64,000 nucleotides of DNA, taken from NCBI RefSeq assembly GCF_000374305.1, contig NZ_KB894099.1, positions 124,001 to 188,000 of the forward strand, given 5' to 3'. Of the stretch, positions 8,823 through 17,709 are shown piece after piece (the stretch's first letter is position 1; each line of letters starts with the position of its first letter). The DNA is from Actinomadura flavalba DSM 45200 (GTDB lineage Bacteria > Actinomycetota > Actinomycetes > Streptosporangiales > Streptosporangiaceae). Below the pieces are notes generated by a model. That model searched no databases, had not been told where the DNA came from, and was given only the letters and a program-made list of their open reading frames with translations. The position numbers and the translations under genes are program-made.

Positions 8823-9539
8823 GTGCGGCGAACGCGGTACGCGGGGCTCGGCGCGGCGCTGGCGGTCGTCCTGACCGGCGCGGCGTGCGGCGACGAGAAG
8901 GCCGCGCCCCGGGAGGCGCCCCGGCCCGCCGTCGTGTTCGCCATCGGTGACAGCTACACGACCGGCATCCACGGGCTGCCCGCCGACCGCGCCTACGCCG
9001 CCGAGACCGCGCGGCTGCTCGGCTGGCAGATCATCATCGGCGGCAACCCCGGATCGGGCTACGCCGCCGGAGGCGCCAAGGCGTTCGGGCCGCTGTTCCA
9101 GGCGCAGTTCGCCTGGCGGCCCGCCCCCGACCTGGTGCTGCTCGCAGGCGGGCACAACGACGTCGTGCTGCCCGGACCGGCCGTCGCCGCCAAGGCCAAG
9201 GAACTCGTCGCGATCGTGCGGCAGCGGTATCCGCGCGCGAAGATCGTGATGCTCGGGCCGATGTGGGGACGCGACCCCGGGCCCAAGGCGCTGGCCGTCC
9301 GCGACGTCATCGCCGCCGCCGCGGCCGAGGTGAAGGTGCCGTTCGTCGACCCGCTCGCCGGACGCTGGATCACCGGCAACGTCAAGCAGCGCACCGGCAA
9401 CGCCGTGCAGTACATCCGCGCCGACGGCATCCACCCCAACTACGCGGGCAACCGCTACGTGGCCGGGCGCCTGGCCACCGAACTGCGCACGCTCGGCCTG
9501 GACCGGCCGCACGTCACGCGCAGCCCGGCGCCGCGCTGA
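8823..9539 (+). CDS. Secreted SGNH/GDSL hydrolase, probable lipoprotein
   Basis: Extracytoplasmic SGNH-fold esterase/lipase. GTG 8823 has a GGGGGTG ribosome site and starts a signal peptide with a terminal LTGAACG (Cys22), an imperfect lipobox. Block I is AIGDSYTTG (Ser44), the Gly block is GGNPGSGYAAGG, the Asn block is AGGHND, and the catalytic Asp/His pair is in DGIHPN. An in-frame upstream extension to 8745 would bury the signal peptide and is rejected. The substrate is unknown. Its stop is 4 bp from the end of the convergent DUF2516 gene. Confidence 0.85.
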   Translation: MRRTRYAGLGAALAVVLTGAACGDEKAAPREAPRPAVVFAIGDSYTTGIHGLPADRAYAAETARLLGWQIIIGGNPGSGYAAGGAKAFGPLFQAQFAWRPAPDLVLLAGGHNDVVLPGPAVAAKAKELVAIVRQRYPRAKIVMLGPMWGRDPGPKALAVRDVIAAAAAEVKVPFVDPLAGRWITGNVKQRTGNAVQYIRADGIHPNYAGNRYVAGRLATELRTLGLDRPHVTRSPAPR

Positions 9540-9543
9540 GACC

Positions 9544-9897
9544 TCACCAGGGCCCGTACGGCCCCGACCGCCCGCCCTGGTTGCCCCGGTTCTTGAACTG
9601 CTTCACGGCCGGGCGCACGTCGGCCAGGTAGACGGCCGCGACGATGAACGCCGCCACCGGCAGGATGCCGAGCAGCGCGCCGATCGGTGACACGCCCTGC
9701 AACGGGATCACCGCGAAGCCCAGCCCGAGGACGGTCGCGACGCCGAGCAGGATCGTCCACAGCTTCTTGCTCTGCTTGCTGGCCGCCTGGTAGGCGTTCG
9801 CGGGGACGGTCAGCGAGTCGAACAGCGCCCATGCCTCCATCGCGAACGCGAAAATCAGCAGCGCCCAGAAGAAGTACTCCAGCACACCAAGGGCCAC
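9544..9897 (-). CDS. DUF2516 family membrane protein
   Basis: 117-residue integral membrane protein with an N-terminal helix (LEYFFWALLIFAFAMEAWALFDSL) and three later hydrophobic segments. It ends in a short basic, Gly-rich tail (KNRGNQGGRSGPYGPW). The sequence matches the DUF2516 family, whose M. tuberculosis member Rv0476 follows hbhA; the same order is seen here. No biochemical function is known. Confidence 0.85.
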   Translation of the reverse strand: MALGVLEYFFWALLIFAFAMEAWALFDSLTVPANAYQAASKQSKKLWTILLGVATVLGLGFAVIPLQGVSPIGALLGILPVAAFIVAAVYLADVRPAVKQFKNRGNQGGRSGPYGPW

Positions 9898-10041
9898 CGT
9901 CGATCAGCGCTCCCGTCTTGGATTCGGGCGGCGCGCGCGGCGCCGCGAGGTCAACGACCGGTGCCCACACCCTACGCAGCGCGCGTCCGTTCCGGCGACC
10001 GCGCGCCCGGCCTGTGGAAAACCCGTCCTGCCCGGAAGACG

Positions 10042-10077
10042 ACGGGGCCCGGCCGGATGTTCCCGGCCGGGCCCCGT
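10042..10077. terminator. Stem-loop terminator after hbhA-like gene
   Basis: Perfect 15-bp inverted repeat, ACGGGGCCCGGCCGG at 10042-10056 against 10063-10077, with a 6-nt loop. It lies 22 bp past the stop of the HbhA-like gene and separates it from DUF2516. Confidence 0.8.
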
Positions 10078-10099
10078 TCCCGCTCAGGCGCCTACGGCG

Positions 10100-10645
10100 T
10101 CAGGAGCCGCTCTTGCGCGTGGTGCTCGCGGTCGACTTGGACTGCTGGCGCGCGGTCTTCTTGGCCTCACCGGCCTTGACCTTGGAGGCGGGCTTGCGGG
10201 CGTCGCCCGCGGCCACCTCGGCCACGCCCTCGGCCGACTCCGCGACCTCGGCGGCGGTGCGGTGCACGACCTTCTTGCCGCGCTCGGCCAGCTCGTCGAT
10301 GAAGCCGACGGTGCGGGTGGAGAAGTGCGTCACGTACGCGACGGCGACGCCCGGGATCTCCTTGACCTCGATGCGGTCCTGGATCTTCTCGACGTTCTCG
10401 CGGGCCTCGCCCCGGTACTTGTCGACGTTCTTGCGCGCCTCGACGCGGTAGCGCTCGACGGTCTCGCGGACCTGGCCGCGGTACTTGCCGGCGTTCTTGC
10501 GCGCCTCGCCGCGGTACTTGTCCACGTTGCCGCGGGCCTTGTCGAACTGGCCGGGCACCTCGCGGATCTTCTCGATGGCGAGGTCGCCGACGCCGGCGAC
10601 GGTGTAGACGGCCTTGTTGTCACGCAGAGTGCTGGCGAGGGTCAT
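10100..10645 (-). CDS. HbhA-like coiled-coil protein with basic tail
   Basis: 181 residues: N-terminal helix, then five 11-residue repeats from residue 40 to 94 (NVDKYRGEARK, NAGKYRGQVRE, TVERYRVEARK, NVDKYRGEARE, NVEKIQDRIEV), a helix with TVGFIDELAERGKKVV, and a Lys/Ala/Ser-rich tail ending KSTASTTRKSGS. The plan matches mycobacterial HbhA, a surface adhesin that binds heparin through a Lys-rich tail and also associates with lipid inclusions. It is translationally coupled (ATGA) to the XRE gene, as Rv0474-Rv0475 are neighbours. Identity with HbhA rests on architecture and synteny, not on strong sequence identity. Confidence 0.7.
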   Translation of the reverse strand: MTLASTLRDNKAVYTVAGVGDLAIEKIREVPGQFDKARGNVDKYRGEARKNAGKYRGQVRETVERYRVEARKNVDKYRGEARENVEKIQDRIEVKEIPGVAVAYVTHFSTRTVGFIDELAERGKKVVHRTAAEVAESAEGVAEVAAGDARKPASKVKAGEAKKTARQQSKSTASTTRKSGS

Positions 10646-11073
10646 CCTGCCTCATCCTTTCTCAGGGCTCGGGTGCTCGATGGCGAGTGCGGCTGCGTTT
10701 CCCCGGTCTCGACCGGCGCGAGGGAATCCAGTGCCGCGTTCTCCTTGCGGAAGGATTCGTAGATGTCGAGCAACACCTGCCGCTGTCGCTCCGTGAGGAG
10801 CAGGTCGGCCCGGAGCGCCGCCTCCACTTCGGTGTCGGCGCTGCGGTCCTCCAGGATCCCCGCCTGCACGAAGAGCGTGTCGGCGGAGATCCGCAGGCCC
10901 TTGGCGATCTGGGCGAGGATCTCCGCGCTCGGTTTGCGCAGGCCCCGCTCGATCTGGCTCAGGTACGGGTTGGAGATGCCCGAGACGTCCGCGAGCTGGC
11001 GGAGCGAGATCTTCGCCCGCGTCCGCTGCTCCCGGATGTACTCCCCGATGGAGCCGACCTTCGTACTTGCCAT
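10642..11073 (-). CDS. XRE-family helix-turn-helix regulator (Rv0474-like)
   Basis: 143 residues from ATG 11073, which has GGTGGAGAC five bases upstream; the longer in-frame extension to 11301 has no such site. A Cro/C1-type HTH lies at residues ~10-65 (LRQLADVSGISNPYLSQIERG), followed by a helical C-terminal part. It is operonic with the HbhA-like gene and probably regulates it and itself. The family resembles M. tuberculosis Rv0474. Confidence 0.88.
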   Translation of the reverse strand: MASTKVGSIGEYIREQRTRAKISLRQLADVSGISNPYLSQIERGLRKPSAEILAQIAKGLRISADTLFVQAGILEDRSADTEVEAALRADLLLTERQRQVLLDIYESFRKENAALDSLAPVETGETQPHSPSSTRALRKDEAG

Positions 11074-11161
11074 GTCTCCACCCTGCGTCAGGGTGCTTGC
11101 TATTGCAAGCGCTACAGCTAGCATTCGGCCGTGAGACGAGTCACAGGAGCGTCGTCGCAGG

Positions 11162-12115
11162 TCAGGACACGCGGGCGGAGTCCACGACCCACGTGTTGCA
11201 CGCCGCCGGACCCCGGCTCCTGACCCCCTCGGCGAGCCAGCCGGCGTAGTTGCGGCCCGATCCGTGGTCGCGTTCGGCGGCGGGCTTGCGGTCGTCGCCA
11301 CGGCTGCGGACGTCGGCCATCATCGCCGCGTACTGGCGGCGCGTCAGCGGCAGCGTCGCCCGCTCGGCGCCGAGGAACGCGCCCGCCAGGCACTGCGCCT
11401 GCAACTCGATGCGGCGGCTGGTCTCGGTGCGGGCGGCGGGCGCCGCGCGCTCCATCTGCCGGTGCCCGTAGGCCAGGATGCCCGCCCGGTCCTGCACGTG
11501 ATGGCCGTACTCGTGCGCGACGACCCGCGCGAACACCGCGTAGTTGCGCAGCGACTCCCCCGCCGACGCCTCCACGACGTGCCGCAGCCCCACGTACATC
11601 GTGTTGTTGGCCGGGCAGTAGAACGCCGACGCCCCCGGGCTCGGGTACGAGCCGCACGGGCTGCGGCCCGGCTGCTCCCAGAAGACGCGGCGGGGCGGCG
11701 CGTAGCGCAGGCCGCCCCGGTCGAACTGGCCCGTCCAGGAGGCGTCCAGGCAGTCCGACAGTTCGTCCATGAAGCCGCGCATCGAGCCGGGCTCGCCGGT
11801 CAGCGCGGGCAGGCGGCACTGGACGGGGCGCAGCTCGCCCGTCCGGTACAGGCGGCTCGCGGTCGCCGCCTCGCGCGGCGGGACGGTGCCGCGCACCCCG
11901 TGTGGCGGTTCCTGCCCGGCGAACGCGTCGTAGGCGGTGTAGCCGAGGATGCCGAGGACGAACAGGGCGGCCGCGCCGCCGATGAGCCCGGCGACGGTGC
12001 CCCCGGCCGTGCGGCGCGGCGGACGGCGCGGCGGGGCGTACCGGTACGGCCCGTCCCCGCCCTTCCCCCGGGCAGGCAGGCGGTACGCGGCCACTTCAGG
12101 ACGTTGACCTGCCAT
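11162..12115 (-). CDS. Membrane-anchored neutral zinc metallopeptidase (YpfJ-like)
   Basis: 317 residues. A basic, Pro-rich cytoplasmic start and one transmembrane helix (GLIGGAAALFVLGILGYTAY, about residues 43-62) precede a large extracytoplasmic domain. The zinc site HEYGHH lies near residue 200 and is followed downstream by QAQCLAGAF, typical of the YpfJ (PF04228) family. Four cysteines flank the catalytic domain (QCRLP, SDCLD, SPCGS, FYCPAN) and may form disulfides. Substrate unknown. It is divergent from the DUF2207 gene, with only 42 bp between the starts. Confidence 0.85.
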   Translation of the reverse strand: MAGQRPEVAAYRLPARGKGGDGPYRYAPPRRPPRRTAGGTVAGLIGGAAALFVLGILGYTAYDAFAGQEPPHGVRGTVPPREAATASRLYRTGELRPVQCRLPALTGEPGSMRGFMDELSDCLDASWTGQFDRGGLRYAPPRRVFWEQPGRSPCGSYPSPGASAFYCPANNTMYVGLRHVVEASAGESLRNYAVFARVVAHEYGHHVQDRAGILAYGHRQMERAAPAARTETSRRIELQAQCLAGAFLGAERATLPLTRRQYAAMMADVRSRGDDRKPAAERDHGSGRNYAGWLAEGVRSRGPAACNTWVVDSARVS

Positions 12116-12157
12116 AGCGGAAAATCATCCCACGGCTTGACGCTACGCTTTGCGCCC

Positions 12158-13897
12158 ATGTCGGGTATCGCGACCTCGGGTCGCCTGCGCAAGACGCTGA
12201 CGATCCTGCTGGCCGCAGCCCTCACGCCCCTCGGCGCCACCTCCGCCGCCGCCGAGCGGCACGCCGCCCCGCCCGCCGGTGAGCGCGTCCTGAAGGACAC
12301 CGTGGCGATCACCGTCGGCGCCGACGGCACCGCCCGCGCCCGCGAGACGATCGTCTACGACTTCCGGGGCGGCCGGGGCCTGGAGCGCCGGTTCGTCACC
12401 CGCACCCACCGCAGCGTCACCGAGGACCGCGTCTACCGCGTCCAGAACGTCCGCGCGTCCAGCCCGGACGGCGGCCCCGCCACGGCCCGCACCGCCGTCG
12501 AGGACGAGCACACCGTCGTCCGGCTCACCGCGCCCGCCGAGCTGACCGGACGTCGCACGATCGTGCTCGACTACGAACTGCGCGGCGTCATCGCGCCGCA
12601 GGGCGCGGCCGAGGAACTGCGCTGGGCCGCCGTGGGCGGCTGGCGCGTCCCGGTGACCGAGGCGCACGTCACCGTGAACGCCGCGACGATGATCCGCAGC
12701 GTCAACTGCTTCGCCGGGCCGATCGAGTCGGCGATCGGCTGCACGCAGTACTACACCGACCACGCCAAGACGCAGGGCATCTACGACCAGCAGCAGCTCC
12801 TGCCGGGCGAGCACCTGACCGTCGTCGCGGGCCTCCCGGCGGGCGCGACCGGCGCCGAGCCGCTGTACGAGCGGCGGCACACGGCCGCGACGGCGTTCGC
12901 CGTCAACGCGGTCAGCGGGTCGGCGCTGCTCGGGCTGCTGGCGCTGCTCGTCGGCGGCTTCGTGCTGCTCTACCTGCTGCGCGGGCGGGACGTGCGGACG
13001 GTCGGCAAGCACGCCGCCGAGGGCGACCACGCGCCGCTGGCCGGGGCCGAGTTCGAGCCCCCGGACGGCGTGCGGCCCGGCCAGATCGGCACGCTCATCG
13101 ACGAGCAGGCGGACGTCATCGACGTCACCGCGACGATCGTGGACCTCGCCGTGCGCGGCTACCTGCTCGTCGAGGAGCACGACCGGACCGACAAGGGCCG
13201 CCTGGACTGGTCGCTGGCGCGGCTGGAGCGCCCGGCCGACGACCTGCTCCGCTACGAGCGGCTGCTGCTGGACGCCCTGTTCACCGCGCCGGACGGCACC
13301 GCGCGGCCCCGCGTGCCGCTGTCGGAGCTGGGCGGGACGTTCGCGGCGCAGCTCGCGGCGGTCCGGTCGGCGATGTACGACGACGTGGTCGAGCAGGGCT
13401 GGTTCGCGCGGCGCCCCGACACGACCCGCTCACGCTGGACGATCTCCGGCATCGTGCTGACCGTGCTCGGCATCGCGGCGACGGTCGCGCTGGCGCTGAC
13501 GACGGAGGTCGCGCTCGCGGGCATCGCGGTGATCATCGCGGGGGCGGCGATGGCGTACGGCGGCCAGTACATGCCCGCCAAGACCGCGCAGGGCTCCACC
13601 GTCCTCGCCCACATGATCGGGTTCCGGGCCTACCTGGAGCGCGGCGAGCTGCCGGACGCCGACACGATGGAGTCCCCGCAGAAGATCGCGCTGTTCTCCC
13701 GGTTCCTCCCGTACGCGGTCGTGTTCGACACCGTGGCGCCGTGGGCGCGGACCGTCGAGGACGCGGGCGAGCCCGGCGCCGACAACCTGTACTGGTACGA
13801 GGGCCCGGCCGAGTGGGACCTGGCCAAGTTCGCCGAGTCGGTGCGGATGTTCACGCTGACGACGTCCGGGTCGATCTCCCAGTCGCGGGCGCTCTGA
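12158..13897 (+). CDS. DUF2207 domain membrane protein
   Basis: 579 residues from ATG 12158, which begins a Sec signal (TILLAAALTPLGATSAAAE). An extracytoplasmic beta-rich DUF2207 domain follows (KDTVAITVGADGTARARETIVYDF, including the GxLERRF-like GLERRFVTRT). There is a membrane helix near residues 250-272, a cytoplasmic domain, and a helix pair near 427-470. Function unknown. The frame remains open far upstream in antisense to the protease gene, but the signal peptide fixes the start. Confidence 0.85.
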   Translation: MSGIATSGRLRKTLTILLAAALTPLGATSAAAERHAAPPAGERVLKDTVAITVGADGTARARETIVYDFRGGRGLERRFVTRTHRSVTEDRVYRVQNVRASSPDGGPATARTAVEDEHTVVRLTAPAELTGRRTIVLDYELRGVIAPQGAAEELRWAAVGGWRVPVTEAHVTVNAATMIRSVNCFAGPIESAIGCTQYYTDHAKTQGIYDQQQLLPGEHLTVVAGLPAGATGAEPLYERRHTAATAFAVNAVSGSALLGLLALLVGGFVLLYLLRGRDVRTVGKHAAEGDHAPLAGAEFEPPDGVRPGQIGTLIDEQADVIDVTATIVDLAVRGYLLVEEHDRTDKGRLDWSLARLERPADDLLRYERLLLDALFTAPDGTARPRVPLSELGGTFAAQLAAVRSAMYDDVVEQGWFARRPDTTRSRWTISGIVLTVLGIAATVALALTTEVALAGIAVIIAGAAMAYGGQYMPAKTAQGSTVLAHMIGFRAYLERGELPDADTMESPQKIALFSRFLPYAVVFDTVAPWARTVEDAGEPGADNLYWYEGPAEWDLAKFAESVRMFTLTTSGSISQSRAL

Positions 13898-13944
13898 GTA
13901 GAACGTCCGCACGGGGTAGGGGTCCGGGTGAGGAGGTGGACCCC

Positions 13945-14250
13945 ATGCTCGCAGCACCGCTCGCGGACTCGTCGCCGGTGGGCGCCAACGCGCTCCTGGT
14001 CGTCGGACCGCTGCTCATCGTGGCCGCGCTGGCCACCTGGATGTTCCTGACCGCCCGGGCGGCCCGCAAGAAGGTCGAATTGCCCGCCGAGGACGCCGGA
14101 CCGCATCGCGGGCCCGTCCAGGGCGGCGTCATCGACCCGTCGGCGGACTGGTCGGAGAACCCGGAGGGCACGACGTCGGGCCGCCCCGCCGAGGACGACG
14201 CCGCGCACCGCGCGCACGGGCGCCGCGAGGACCCGCCGACGGCCCACTAG
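13945..14250 (+). CDS. Small single-span membrane protein (paralogue 1)
   Basis: 101 residues from ATG 13945 behind a strong GAGGAGGTGG site. One transmembrane helix (LLVVGPLLIVAALATWMFLTA, residues ~14-34) is followed by a basic stretch and a polar tail with HRGPVQGGVIDPS. The helix start GPLLIVAALATWMFLTAR and the RGPVxGG motif recur in the protein at 15592, so they form a small family. It follows DUF2207 by 48 bp and may be co-transcribed. Function unknown. Confidence 0.7.
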   Translation: MLAAPLADSSPVGANALLVVGPLLIVAALATWMFLTARAARKKVELPAEDAGPHRGPVQGGVIDPSADWSENPEGTTSGRPAEDDAAHRAHGRREDPPTAH

Positions 14251-14312
14251 CCGAATCCCCACCGCGCGCCGGGACGTGACAGAGTGCGGGAAGCCGTCCT
14301 TCCGGAGGTCGT

Positions 14313-15515
14313 GTGACATCTCGGCGCGCCGCCACCCTGACCGGGGTGGCGCTGATCATCCTGGCCGCCTTCAACCTCCGCCCGGCGATCACCATGGTCG
14401 GGCCGCTGCTGCCGGAGATCCGGGCCGACGTGGCGCTGTCGGGGACGGCGGCGGGGGCGCTGACGACGCTGCCGCTGGCGTTCCTCGGCGCGTACGGGCT
14501 GCTGGCGCCGCTGCTGCGGCGCACGCCCGGCGGCGAGGCGCTGCTCGTCGCGGCGATGGCGCTGCTCATCGGCGGCGTGACGCTGCGGCTGCTGGACGCG
14601 CCGCTGCCGCTGTTCGCGGGGTCGCTGGTCGCGGGGCTGGCCATCAGCATCGGGAACATCGCGATCCCGGCGATCATCAAGCGCGACCACCCGGGGCGGA
14701 TCGCGAGCGTCACGTCGGTGTACACGGTCGCGATCACGTTCGGCGCCGCCGGTTCGACGGCGGTGGCCGTGCCGCTGGCGGCGGCCGTGGGCGGATGGCG
14801 GACGGCGCTCGCGCTGCTCGTCGTCCCGGCGGCGCTGGCGCTGGTGGCGTGGCTGCCGCGCGCCGTCCGGTCGCCGTGGGCGCCGCGCCGCGTCGTCACC
14901 GGCACGCCGCTGTGGCGGTCGCCGCTGGCGTGGGCGGTGACGGGGTTCATGGGAACGCAGTCGCTGCTCGCCTACGTCGTCATCGCGTGGCTGCCGACGT
15001 TCCTGCACGAGCGCGGCCTGTCGGAGCAGGCGGCGGGGTTCGCGATGGCGCTGTCGACGCTGACGCAGGCCGCCGGGGCCCTCGCCGTGCCCGTCGTGGC
15101 GGCGCGGGCGCGCGACCAGCGTCCGCTGGTGCTGGCCGTCGTCGGGCTCAGCGCGGCGGGGTTCGCCGGGCTGGCGTGGGCGCCGCTCGGGTCGGTGTGG
15201 GCGTGGGCGGTGGTGCTGGGCCTCGGCCAGGGCATCGCGTTCGCGGCGGCGCTGTCGTTCATCGGGCTGCGCTCGCACGACGCGGGGACGGCCGCGCGGC
15301 TCTCGGGCATGGCGCAGGGCTGCGGGTACGTCATCGCGGGTCTGGGACCGCTCGGCATCGGCGCGCTGCACGACGCGACGGGCGGCTGGAACGTGCCGTG
15401 GGCGGTGCTGCTGGGAATCGTCGCGTTCCTGACGGTGCCGGGACTGGCGGCGGCGCGGTCGCGGACGGTCGGCGCCCCCGACGATGCGCCCGCTCTATCC
15501 GAAAGTCCGGTCTAG
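14313..15515 (+). CDS. MFS transporter, CynX/NimT (cyanate permease) type
   Basis: 400 residues with twelve predicted helices. NLRPAITMVGPLLPEI at the N-terminus is characteristic of the CynX/NimT branch of the MFS. GTG 14313 is preceded by GGAGG at 5-nt spacing. The substrate is uncertain: family members move cyanate, 2-nitroimidazole or other small anions. The flanking small membrane proteins may be accessory. Confidence 0.85.
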   Translation: MTSRRAATLTGVALIILAAFNLRPAITMVGPLLPEIRADVALSGTAAGALTTLPLAFLGAYGLLAPLLRRTPGGEALLVAAMALLIGGVTLRLLDAPLPLFAGSLVAGLAISIGNIAIPAIIKRDHPGRIASVTSVYTVAITFGAAGSTAVAVPLAAAVGGWRTALALLVVPAALALVAWLPRAVRSPWAPRRVVTGTPLWRSPLAWAVTGFMGTQSLLAYVVIAWLPTFLHERGLSEQAAGFAMALSTLTQAAGALAVPVVAARARDQRPLVLAVVGLSAAGFAGLAWAPLGSVWAWAVVLGLGQGIAFAAALSFIGLRSHDAGTAARLSGMAQGCGYVIAGLGPLGIGALHDATGGWNVPWAVLLGIVAFLTVPGLAAARSRTVGAPDDAPALSESPV

Positions 15516-15591
15516 ACCCGGCCAAGAAAGCAACATGCGCAAGTTTTGCGCAATTTCACCGGGCAGACCCTCCCCCAGAGGGGAGTACACC

Positions 15592-15855
15592 ATGACGGAC
15601 ACCACCACGTACGCCGCGATGCTCGGCACCGGACCGATCCGCTTCATCGGACCCGTCCTCATCGCACTCGCCCTGATCGGCTGGCTGTACCTGACCGCCC
15701 GGGGCATGACGATCACCGCGCGCGGCACCCGGGGCGTCCGCCAGGCGCTGCGCCGCGAACGGAAGCCGCTCAGCCACGACCGCGGCCCGGTCAAGGGCGG
15801 TTTCCACGCCTACTCGCCCGGGATCTACTCCCACTCCGAGCCGCCGCGCGAGTGA
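15592..15855 (+). CDS. Small single-span membrane protein (paralogue 2)
   Basis: 87 residues from ATG 15592 (GGGGAG upstream). The helix is FIGPVLIALALIGWLYLTAR, then a basic stretch (RGTRGVRQALRRERK), then RGPVKGGFHAYSPG. It aligns with the 101-residue protein at 13945 through the helix and the RGPVxGG tail. The intergenic segment before it contains TTTTGCGCAATTT, an AT-rich patch that may be its promoter. Function unknown. Confidence 0.68.
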   Translation: MTDTTTYAAMLGTGPIRFIGPVLIALALIGWLYLTARGMTITARGTRGVRQALRRERKPLSHDRGPVKGGFHAYSPGIYSHSEPPRE

Positions 15856-15864
15856 CCGCCGCGC

Positions 15865-16833
15865 TCAGCGGCCGAACAGGCCCGGGGCGACGCGGACCGC
15901 GCCGACCGGGTCGGTGCCGCCGAGGAGTTCCGGCGCGGCCAGCCGCTCCAGGTCGTGCCGCGTCTCCTCGGCGACGCCCAGGGCGCGCAGCAGCGCGACC
16001 GTGACCGGGGTGCGGGCGCGCATCGCGCCGTCGTCGATCTTGACGGCGCCGGCGCGGCCGTCGGCGTAGGCGAACGCGTCCACGCCCTCGGCGCCGCACT
16101 TGACGAGCAGGCCGGGGATCGCCTCCATCAGCCGCGTCTCCTCGCGGCGCGTGCCCGCCGTGTACTGCGGCGCGGCGCGCATCGCGTCGGCGACGCGGCG
16201 CTCCGGCGTGCCCGGGTCGGCCACGACGAGACGGCGGAACGCGCGGGCGACGCCCGTCACCGACACCGCGAACAACGGCGCGCCGCAGCCGTCGACGCCC
16301 ACGGCGGCGGGCTTCTCGCCGGTCAGCTCCGCGACGGCCGCCTCCACGGCGAGCTGGAGCGGATGGTCGGCGTCCAGGTAGGTCTCCGTGGGCCAGCCCG
16401 CCGCGACGCACGCGGCGAGCATCCCGGCGTGCTTGCCCGAGCAGTTCATCCGCAGCGGCGACCGCTGCCAGCCCGCGCGGACGGCGTTGCGCTCGGCCTC
16501 GGCGTCCAGCGGCCACGCCGCCGGGCAGCGCAGCGCGGCGGAGGTGAGGCCCGCCGCCGCCAGGACGCGTTCGACGGCCTCGACGTGGAAGTCCTCGCCG
16601 GAGTGGCTGCCCGCCGCGAGCGCCAGCGCCTCGCCGTCCAGATCGAGCCCGGACCGCAGCATCGCGACCGCCTGGATCGGCTTGTTCGCCGAGCGCGGGA
16701 ACACCGGCTGGTCGGGCTCGCCCGCCGCCACGGCCACCTCGCCGCCGGGCGCCAGCCCGACCGCGCTCCCACGGTGCCACGACTCCACGAAGCCCGACCG
16801 CTCGACCTCGACCAGCACCGGATTGACCCGCAT
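15865..16833 (-). CDS. Asparaginase (PF06089 type)
   Basis: 322-residue L-asparaginase of the PF06089 family, structurally separate from E. coli AnsA/AnsB. The conserved segments NPVLVEVERSGFVES, FPRSANKPIQA, MNCSGKHAGML and VDGCGAPLFAV are all present. ATG 16833 follows GGGGGCGGG; a start at 16860 is possible but adds only nine residues. It lies 28 bp downstream of the BKACE gene and is probably co-transcribed with it. Confidence 0.88.
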   Translation of the reverse strand: MRVNPVLVEVERSGFVESWHRGSAVGLAPGGEVAVAAGEPDQPVFPRSANKPIQAVAMLRSGLDLDGEALALAAGSHSGEDFHVEAVERVLAAAGLTSAALRCPAAWPLDAEAERNAVRAGWQRSPLRMNCSGKHAGMLAACVAAGWPTETYLDADHPLQLAVEAAVAELTGEKPAAVGVDGCGAPLFAVSVTGVARAFRRLVVADPGTPERRVADAMRAAPQYTAGTRREETRLMEAIPGLLVKCGAEGVDAFAYADGRAGAVKIDDGAMRARTPVTVALLRALGVAEETRHDLERLAAPELLGGTDPVGAVRVAPGLFGR

Positions 16834-16861
16834 CCCGCCCCCTAGGTGATCACCACTCACC

Positions 16862-17689
16862 CTAGCCAGCGGTGATGCCGAGGAAACCGCGGGCCTGCTG
16901 CGGCGACATCGGCGGACGGCGCGCCAGCCGGGCGGCGTCGGCCGCGCGCGTCACGAGCTGCGCGTTGGACGTCACCGCCTCGCCCTTGGCGATCGTCAGC
17001 GTGTCCTCCATGCCGACGCGCAGGTGCCCGCCGCCGCCCAGCGCCGCGAACAGCACCGGCAGCGACGCGCGGCCGACGCCCGTCGCCGACCACGTCGCGC
17101 CCTCCGGCAGCGCCGCCACGGCGGCGGCCAGCGTGCGCAGGTCGCCGGGCATCGCGCCCGGGACGCCCAGCACGAAGTCGCAGTGCACGCGCCCGCCGGG
17201 CGGCGGGCCGTGCCGGTCGAGCAGGCGGTGCAGCGCCGCGACGTGGCCGAGGTCGAACAGCTCGAACTCCGGGACGACGCCGCGTTCACGCGCCCGCTCG
17301 TACAGCTCGACCATGAACGGCCACGGGTTCGCGAACACCTCGTCGCCGAAGTTCACGGTGCCGCAGGTGAGCGAGCAGCCGTCCGGCTCGGCGTCCAGGA
17401 CGGCCAGCCGGTCCTCGAAGGAGTCGCTGACGGCGCCTCCCGTGGACAGTTGCACGATGAGCGCGGTGTTCTCGCGGAGCGCCCGGACGGTCTCGCGCAG
17501 CCGTCCGACGTCGAGCGTGGGCCGGGCGTCGCCGTCGCGGATGTGGACGTGGATCACGGCCGCGCCCGCGGCCTCGCACTCCTTCGCCGTCCGCACCAGC
17601 TCGTCCAGCGTGACGGGTAGGGCCGGGACGTCCGCCTTGGCGGACTCGGCACCCGTCGGGGCCACCGTGAGAAGCGTCGTTGCCTCCAT
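16862..17689 (-). CDS. BKACE (DUF849) beta-keto acid cleavage enzyme
   Basis: 275-residue TIM-barrel enzyme of the 3-keto-5-aminohexanoate cleavage (BKACE) superfamily, which condenses a beta-keto acid with acetyl-CoA. The zinc ligands are in VIHVHIRDGD (HxH), with a third in the HCDFVLG strand. The actual substrate is not predictable from sequence because the family is diverse. The start is divergent from dtd, whose ATG is only 21 bp away. Confidence 0.85.
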   Translation of the reverse strand: MEATTLLTVAPTGAESAKADVPALPVTLDELVRTAKECEAAGAAVIHVHIRDGDARPTLDVGRLRETVRALRENTALIVQLSTGGAVSDSFEDRLAVLDAEPDGCSLTCGTVNFGDEVFANPWPFMVELYERARERGVVPEFELFDLGHVAALHRLLDRHGPPPGGRVHCDFVLGVPGAMPGDLRTLAAAVAALPEGATWSATGVGRASLPVLFAALGGGGHLRVGMEDTLTIAKGEAVTSNAQLVTRAADAARLARRPPMSPQQARGFLGITAG

Positions 17690-17709
17690 ACACGGCAGAA
17701 TGCAACGTC

